This document shows, piece by piece, positions 34,501 to 38,710 of a stretch of DNA of 38,710 nt. The stretch is from an uncultured Ruminococcus sp. (lineage in GTDB: Bacteria; Bacillota; Clostridia; Oscillospirales; Ruminococcaceae): contig CALXBL010000009.1 in NCBI GenBank assembly GCA_944386525.1, positions 1 to 38,710 of the forward strand, given 5' to 3'. How positions within the stretch are numbered: the first letter of the stretch is position 1; each line of letters opens with the position of its first letter. The position numbers were made by a program, and so were the translations under genes. The notes beneath the pieces were generated by a model. That model made no database searches. It had not been told where the DNA came from and saw only the letters and a program-made list of their open reading frames with translations.

Positions 34501-34554
34501 CTTTGGCTCAATATTCTCCATCTATTTTAGTGCTTTGCGCACCTGTTCGGATAC

Positions 34555-34872
34555 TCAAACCGGTTTTTCCAGAAGCATCTCCATAAGTCTGTCGGCAAAG
34601 CCCTTGTCGCACACAGCTATAACCCCTGCCCTGCGTCCTAAAGCTCTCGATATATCCTCCATGGTAACTTCTACCTCCTGCACCGGCACATTAGCCTGCG
34701 CACAGAAAAACCGCACCTCTTTCTTAGTCTTAGACGATGCATCGGCAGTTACAAACACACCCTTGGCACGCCCTGCCTGCACCTCTTCCTTTGATGGGTC
34801 AAAGCCCATTACAAGTCTGCCTGCCTTACGGCATATCGTCAGCAGGTTTATCCATTTCTCGCTGCAATGCAT
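34555..34872 (-). CDS. L7Ae/L30e family ribosomal-like protein (YlxQ)
   Basis: 105 residues from the chosen start. KWINLLTICRKAGRLVMGFD and ASSKTKKEVRFFC are typical of the YlxQ group of L7Ae-like RNA-binding proteins. The exact role is not settled; the family binds structured RNA. The frame is open much further upstream through ylxR, but the ATG at 34872 has GAGGAG 7 nt before it and fits family length. It overlaps the end of ylxR by 47 bp. Confidence 0.88.
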   Translation of the reverse strand: MHCSEKWINLLTICRKAGRLVMGFDPSKEEVQAGRAKGVFVTADASSKTKKEVRFFCAQANVPVQEVEVTMEDISRALGRRAGVIAVCDKGFADRLMEMLLEKPV

Positions 34873-35119
34873 CTTTAAGCTCCTCGTATACTGCTGCGTC
34901 CACCTTGCAGGAAAACGCACGCTCAAGCTTTCGTCCTTTCTGTGCCTTATCAAAGCATTCCATACTTTTACATAAGTATGCACCTCTGCCGGACTTCTTT
35001 CCGGTAGGATCAAGGCTTATCTCGCCCTCAGCAGTCTTTATCACTCGTATAAGACTGCGTTTTTCCACCATTTCTCCGCAGCCTATGCACATACGTATAG
35101 GTATTTTCCTCACCTTCAT
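34826..35119 (-). CDS. rnpM: YlxR family RNA-binding protein (RnpM)
   Basis: 97 residues. RMCIGCGEMVEKRSLIRVI with the Cys pair and GRGAYLC are family signatures. YlxR proteins bind RNA, and the Bacillus member binds and modulates RNase P. It is fixed in the nusA-infB operon of Firmicutes. The start lies 3 bp after nusA with a GGAG site over the nusA stop. Its last 15 codons or so overlap the start of ylxQ. Confidence 0.92.
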   Translation of the reverse strand: MKVRKIPIRMCIGCGEMVEKRSLIRVIKTAEGEISLDPTGKKSGRGAYLCKSMECFDKAQKGRKLERAFSCKVDAAVYEELKDALQREMDKPADDMP

Positions 35120-35122
35120 AGA

Positions 35123-36298
35123 TTACTCCTCGTCAGATGCTGCGTCAAGTTTATCCAGCTCAGATATGTTTTCCGGCTTATCAAGCTGTTCAGCTTCCAG
35201 CAGTTCGTCTGTTTCCTCCGCTGGTGCAAGCTCCTTTGATATCTCAGAGGGAACTATCTCAAACTCAGGCTTGATGTCGATCTTAAATCCGGTGAGCTTT
35301 GCTGCAAGCTTTGCATTCTGTCCGCGGTTGCCGATAGCAAGTGAAAGCTGATGATTCGGAACTACTATACTGCAAGTGCGGTCCTTTTCCTCATTTGTGA
35401 GGATATCAACTCGGAGAACTGTTGCTGGTGCAAGTGCACGTGCGATAAACTCCTCCGGCTTTTCGCTGTATGGAATGATATCGATCTTCTCGCCGCCCAG
35501 CTCGTTCACGATAGCTGAGATTCTCGAACGCTTAGGTCCTATGCAGGCGCCGACAGCGTCAACATTGGGATCATTTGACCATACGGCTATCTTTGTTCTT
35601 GAGCCTGCCTCACGTGATATAGCCTTTATCTCAACTGTACCGTCGTATATTTCAGGCACTGTCATCTCAAAGAGTCTCTTTACAAGTTCCTTGCGTACAC
35701 GTGATATCTTTATAACCGGCTTCTTCTGCTTGTTGGCGATAGCTGTTACATAGACCTTCAGCATCTGTCCCTCACGGAGCTGCTCGCCAGGTATCTGCTC
35801 TTTGCGGAAAAGGTATATCTCGGTATTGTCGTACATAAGTGTTGCTGTACCGCCCGGCTCAACCTGGGATACCTGACAGGTAATGCACTCAAACTCCTTA
35901 TCCTCAAACTTTTCAAGGATGCGTGTTCGGCTTATATCTCTCAAGTCGCCCTTTATGGACTGTTTTGCGGAAAGCGCTGCCGCCCTGCCAAATTTATCGA
36001 TATTGAGTCTTTTTTGCACTGTGCCTCCTACATAGGCATTGGGGTCGATAGCTCTTGCTGCTGCAATATTAATCTCGTTGTCGTCGATAGGTTCGTCGTC
36101 TACGATGGTCTGTTTGAGAAACATTTCAAATCTTTTTGTTACGGGATCGATCTCAATAGTGATGTTCTCCTCGCAGTCGGGATACGCCTTTCTTGCTGCC
36201 TTGAGCATTGCAGACTTTACCTTTTCAACCAATACGTCTACAGCTACATTGTTTTCTGTTCCCAGCGCATTAAGCGCATCGAAAAAGTTGTTGTCCAT
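35123..36298 (-). CDS. nusA: Transcription termination/antitermination protein NusA
   Basis: 391 residues. The N-terminal RNA polymerase-binding domain (about 1-130), S1 domain (about 131-200) and KH domains (about 201-345) are in order, including SREAGSRTKIAV, DAVGACIGPKRSRI and AIGNRGQNAKLAAKLTG. The C-terminus ends in an acidic tail (about 350-391) instead of the Escherichia coli repeats, as in other Firmicutes. It controls pausing, termination and antitermination. A GGAGGAA site precedes the ATG, and the gene follows rimP by 22 bp. Confidence 0.96.
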   Translation of the reverse strand: MDNNFFDALNALGTENNVAVDVLVEKVKSAMLKAARKAYPDCEENITIEIDPVTKRFEMFLKQTIVDDEPIDDNEINIAAARAIDPNAYVGGTVQKRLNIDKFGRAAALSAKQSIKGDLRDISRTRILEKFEDKEFECITCQVSQVEPGGTATLMYDNTEIYLFRKEQIPGEQLREGQMLKVYVTAIANKQKKPVIKISRVRKELVKRLFEMTVPEIYDGTVEIKAISREAGSRTKIAVWSNDPNVDAVGACIGPKRSRISAIVNELGGEKIDIIPYSEKPEEFIARALAPATVLRVDILTNEEKDRTCSIVVPNHQLSLAIGNRGQNAKLAAKLTGFKIDIKPEFEIVPSEISKELAPAEETDELLEAEQLDKPENISELDKLDAASDEE

Positions 36299-36320
36299 GT
36301 CGTTTCATTCCTCCATTAAA

Positions 36321-36800
36321 TTAAAAGTCGATCTCAGCATAAAGCTTTACATATGCAAGCTCTGCCAGTGAAAGCTCTATGTTTTTTTTCTCGTCCATAG
36401 CGATCGTTATCTTATCATTGTCAAATGCGATAAGCTCTCCTATCCAATCTCTTTCGCCGTCAATAGGACGGATAGCGTGAGCCTGAACAGTCTCTCCGAT
36501 ACAGCTCTCAAAGTGCCAGCTCTGACAGAGAGCACGCTCGAGTCCTGCTGATCCTACCTCCAGAATATAGTTCTGTGAAATGGGATCTTTTTCATCAAGA
36601 ATGTCGCTTACAGGTTTGGTCATCTTCTCGCAGTCCTCGATAGTGATGCCGTCCTCATGGTCGATAAACACTCTCAGATACCAGTAGGCACCCTCCTTCT
36701 CAAAGCTGACGTCCCATATCTCGAACCCAAGCTTATCGGCTATGGGAAGAACCATGTCGTAGACAAGCTTTTCGGTGCCGCCGAATTTTTTGATCTTCAT
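36321..36800 (-). CDS. rimP: Ribosome maturation factor RimP
   Basis: 159 residues from the chosen start, the usual size. WYLRVFIDHEDGITIEDCEKMTKP-type sequence and the block NYILEVGSAGLERAL are diagnostic of RimP, needed for 30S assembly. The frame is open to 36899, but the Met residues before 36800 lie within the structured leader and have no ribosome binding site. AAAGGA lies 13 nt before the ATG at 36800, a long spacing that suggests weak or regulated initiation. It is the first gene of the nusA operon. Confidence 0.92.
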   Translation of the reverse strand: MKIKKFGGTEKLVYDMVLPIADKLGFEIWDVSFEKEGAYWYLRVFIDHEDGITIEDCEKMTKPVSDILDEKDPISQNYILEVGSAGLERALCQSWHFESCIGETVQAHAIRPIDGERDWIGELIAFDNDKITIAMDEKKNIELSLAELAYVKLYAEIDF

Positions 36801-36819
36801 ACAAACGCTGCCGTCCTTT

Positions 36820-36873
36820 CCGGTTGTTTTGCTCATACATAAGCAAAAGACCGGTGGCTGCCGGTCTTTGCTT
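36820..36873 (-). promoter_or_regulatory. Structured leader of the rimP-nusA operon with alternative pairings
   Basis: On the minus strand, segment A (36873-36861) and segment B (36854-36841) form a 13-bp stem with one bulge and a 6-nt loop. Segment C (36833-36820, AGCAAAACAACCGG) closely resembles A and can pair with B instead, about 12 bp with one small internal loop. C is directly followed by the AAAGGA site of rimP. The A:B and B:C structures exclude each other. Confidence 0.55.
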
Positions 36874-36887
36874 CTGGGTATACACAT

Positions 36888-36916
36888 ATTATAACACACC
36901 TCTTTTTAAAAATCAA
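36888..36916 (-). promoter_or_regulatory. Sigma-A type promoter of the rimP-nusA operon
   Basis: On the minus strand TTGATT (36916-36911) and TATAAT (36893-36888) with a 17-bp spacer. Transcription should start near 36881, only about 8 nt before the leader hairpin. Confidence 0.82.
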
Positions 36917-36932
36917 GAGGTTTTCCAGATTT

Positions 36933-36942
36933 TTTTCAGAAA
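36933..36942. promoter_or_regulatory. TTTCWGAAA element upstream of the nusA promoter
   Basis: TTTTCAGAAA repeats the element seen at ackA and at the DUF896 gene. It lies 16 bp upstream of the nusA -35 box, so any effect here would differ from that at ackA. Chance occurrence in this AT-rich region is possible. Confidence 0.3.
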
Positions 36943-36987
36943 CCATTAAAAGCAGCTTTTTTGCGTTGTTGTCCAAAGTGTTGCACG

Positions 36988-37050
36988 AAAAAAAACTTTT
37001 CTGACTTGTTTATTCTGTCGATAATATTTTCTTGACAAGAAAGTTTTTTT
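36988..37050. repeat. Inverted repeat around the solute-binding gene's -35 region
   Basis: AAAAAAACTTTTCT (36989-37002) and AGAAAGTTTTTTT (37038-37050) are nearly reverse complements. The right arm lies inside the promoter spacer. It may be an operator for a transport regulator, but the arms are simple in sequence. Confidence 0.35.
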
Positions 37051-37060
37051 ATTATATAAT
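37032..37060 (+). promoter_or_regulatory. Consensus sigma-A promoter of the solute-binding protein gene
   Basis: TTGACA (37032-37037) and TATAAT (37055-37060) both match consensus exactly, with a 17-bp spacer. It is the strongest promoter in the window. Transcription should start near 37067, giving a leader of about 91 nt. The rest of 36917-37157 holds no gene that I can support. Confidence 0.93.
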
Positions 37061-37157
37061 ACAACTATGAGGAAATGAATCAAAACACAGGCCACAGTCC
37101 CAAAAATATACAGAGCTGTGCCATACACTAAACCTCAACAGAAAGGAAAGATTACCA

Positions 37158-38630
37158 ATGAAAACATTAAAGCGTACACTTGCTGCACTGCTTGCATTAA
37201 CATCCATCTGTGCTCTTACTGCCTGCAGCAACGACGACAGCGGTTCTTCACAGTCTGCTACTGAAGATTCTTCCGCTTACAAAGAACAGGACGATTATGT
37301 AGCCGACGCCTCCCTGGCTGCCGACTACATAAAGAACGACCCCAATCTTGCCAACGTTCAGGGCAAGACCATTTACTGGCTCTCTTACTACGACCTGAAT
37401 CCGACCAACAATCAGGACAGAAGCGTTGCTCTTCAGCTCTTTGAGGATGAGTACGGCGGTAAGATCGAATACATCAGCTGTACTGCTGAAACTAAGTTCG
37501 ACACTCTGGCAAGCCGTATTCTCGGCGGCGATCCGGTTGATATGTTCCCGTATGAGTGGGACGCTGTTCCAAACGGCGTTGTCAAGGATCAGTATCAGCC
37601 CCTTGACGACTATATCGACCTGGAAGACGAGATCTGGGACGATATGCAAGATGTTATTGATATGTATGAATACAAGGGCAAGCACTATGTTGTTCCTTAC
37701 TGCCTCTCCGATCCGCTGCTGATCACCTACAGCCGCACTATGTGTGAGGAAAACGGTCTGGAAGATCCATACGAACTCTATGAGGACGGCGAATGGGATT
37801 GGGATGTATTCATGGATATGATGACTACATTCGTTGGTAATGCCGGCGACGGAGAAACTCGCTACGGTATCAACGGCTGGTTCGGTCAGGCTATGATACA
37901 GTCCACCGGCGAAACTATCATCAACTACGACGGCACTACATTCTCCAATAACATCAACAGCGAGGCTATTGAGTCCGCTGAAAATATTATGGAGGATATC
38001 ATGAATCAGAAGCTCTATGATCCTACTTGGATCGGCTGTCTCAACGAAGATAACTCCACATTGTTCTTCGCAATGGCTGACTGGGCATTGGGCACCTCAA
38101 ACGTTAAGCATGTTCCGGATCCTGAGATAAATGATGAAGGATTCGTTGAGGAAAACGACCTTATGATCGTTCCATTCCCTAAGAATCCCGATACTGATGA
38201 GTACTACCTGAACTGCAACTTCGGTGCTAAGATGCTGGTTAAGAACTCCGAAAACGGCGCTGCTGTCGGTGCCTATATCAAGTGCGAGAGACTGGCTAGC
38301 TCAATCGATGAGTATCAGGAATCCGCTAAGCAGAAGGCTCTTATCCCCAATGTTTCTGCGGCAGGCGTTATGAAGTCGTATGTTACAGAGGAGCAGTACG
38401 ATGCTCTCTGCGAATACAGAGACCCTGAGAACATCACTCCCGTATTCGACTTCGGCTACGGCATGGGCTCCAGAATGTACGGCGATGGTGAGTATACCTA
38501 CGAGACAAGAGGTATCATGGACAATATCACTTCCGCTATCCTCAACGGCGAAAAGGATTCATGGGCTGTTATCCGTGATGAATGGTCTGCTGTTATCGAC
38601 GAGGTTGTTGAAGAATTCAACGCTAAGTAA
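37158..38630 (+). CDS. ABC transporter solute-binding lipoprotein (family 1)
   Basis: 490 residues. A lipoprotein signal peptide ends in LTAC with the lipidated Cys at 23, followed by a Ser/Asp-rich linker. The mature part has the layout of family 1 extracellular solute-binding proteins, with the segment ENGLEDPYELYEDGEWDW typical of carbohydrate binders. Tryptophan- and tyrosine-rich blocks also suggest a sugar or oligosaccharide ligand, but the exact ligand cannot be told. GAAAGGA precedes the ATG. It is followed by a hairpin at the window edge, so it may be monocistronic, with its permeases elsewhere or beyond the window. Confidence 0.9.
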   Translation: MKTLKRTLAALLALTSICALTACSNDDSGSSQSATEDSSAYKEQDDYVADASLAADYIKNDPNLANVQGKTIYWLSYYDLNPTNNQDRSVALQLFEDEYGGKIEYISCTAETKFDTLASRILGGDPVDMFPYEWDAVPNGVVKDQYQPLDDYIDLEDEIWDDMQDVIDMYEYKGKHYVVPYCLSDPLLITYSRTMCEENGLEDPYELYEDGEWDWDVFMDMMTTFVGNAGDGETRYGINGWFGQAMIQSTGETIINYDGTTFSNNINSEAIESAENIMEDIMNQKLYDPTWIGCLNEDNSTLFFAMADWALGTSNVKHVPDPEINDEGFVEENDLMIVPFPKNPDTDEYYLNCNFGAKMLVKNSENGAAVGAYIKCERLASSIDEYQESAKQKALIPNVSAAGVMKSYVTEEQYDALCEYRDPENITPVFDFGYGMGSRMYGDGEYTYETRGIMDNITSAILNGEKDSWAVIRDEWSAVIDEVVEEFNAK

Positions 38631-38684
38631 TTTTGGCTCTCTGTCAATAATTGGGGAAATAAGTTAAAAAGGAATTTACAAACA

Positions 38685-38710
38685 AGCAGTCACTGTTGAA
38701 AGTGGCTGTT
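38685..38710 (+). terminator. Probable terminator of the solute-binding gene, cut by the window end
   Basis: CAGTCACT pairs with AGTGGCTG (one G-T pair) around a short loop, and the sequence stops at the first T residues. The T tract would lie just outside the window. A partial terminator between the binding protein and downstream permease genes is also possible. Confidence 0.5.

Noticed and set aside
36801..36899. Extended rimP start upstream of 36800
   Set aside because: The extra codons read through the leader hairpin and overlap the promoter; no ribosome binding site supports the upstream Met codons.
1..38710. CRISPR array, tRNA or rRNA genes, insertion sequences, prophage or toxin-antitoxin genes
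   Set aside because: I saw no regularly spaced repeats, tRNA-like CCA ends with cloverleaf pairing, rRNA core sequences, transposase or integrase motifs; nearly all sequence is covered by core genes.

Overview
The window looks like a chromosomal segment of a low-to-mid-GC Clostridia bacterium, most like Ruminococcus or a related Oscillospiraceae genus. Reasons: a FabK-type fatty-acid operon, the Firmicutes-type rimP-nusA-ylxR-ylxQ-infB-rbfA-nrnA-truB-ribF operon, ricT (PSP1 family), a DUF896 protein, a Gld-like ABC module with a DUF4340 protein, strong AGGAGG ribosome binding sites and sigma-A type promoters. The genus is an inference from gene content, not from a database match. I see no rRNA, tRNA, CRISPR array, insertion sequence, phage gene or integration site. 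This is largely core genome.

Layout. (1) 1-3740: a membrane-anchored C39-like protein lacking its catalytic Cys and His, then tmcAL, both on the minus strand, and divergent acetate kinase ackA with two leader hairpins. (2) 3764-7812: cdd (plus), a DUF896 protein (minus), a FabG-like SDR (plus) and the holB-ricT-queH operon driven by a clear promoter. (3) 7785-9737: a convergent SLOG/DUF1273 protein and alanine racemase. (4) 9748-18242: one minus-strand fatty-acid synthesis operon, fabH-fabK-fabG-fabF-accB-fabZ-accC-accD-accA-acpP, with a promoter before fabH and a hairpin terminator after acpP. (5) 18365-21855: divergent fabD-aroE-aroK-amidohydrolase, ending in a bidirectional terminator. (6) 21860-27220: minus-strand ABC module (ATPase, permease, GldG-like protein, DUF4340 protein, 90-residue protein). 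(7) 27261-36916: minus-strand rimP-nusA-ylxR-ylxQ-infB-rbfA-nrnA-truB-ribF-gltX operon. (8) 36917-38710: a plus-strand solute-binding lipoprotein gene behind a perfect consensus promoter.

How the genes work together: the acc genes make malonyl-CoA, fabD loads it onto the acpP product, fabH starts and fabF extends chains, and fabG, fabZ and fabK complete each cycle. fabD, the one missing step of the operon, sits divergently with two shikimate genes. The intergenic region between the two units is rich in inverted repeats and could coordinate them. The nusA operon couples transcription, translation initiation, ribosome maturation and tRNA charging.

The most interesting signals are regulatory or concern unusual proteins. 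They are a possible two-state leader before rimP, a TTTCWGAAA element found at three intergenic loci, the repeat cluster between fabH and fabD, the inactive-looking C39 domain, and the relocated fabD and acpP. I did not find a clearly new multi-gene system; the Gld-like module with its small partner protein is the nearest candidate.
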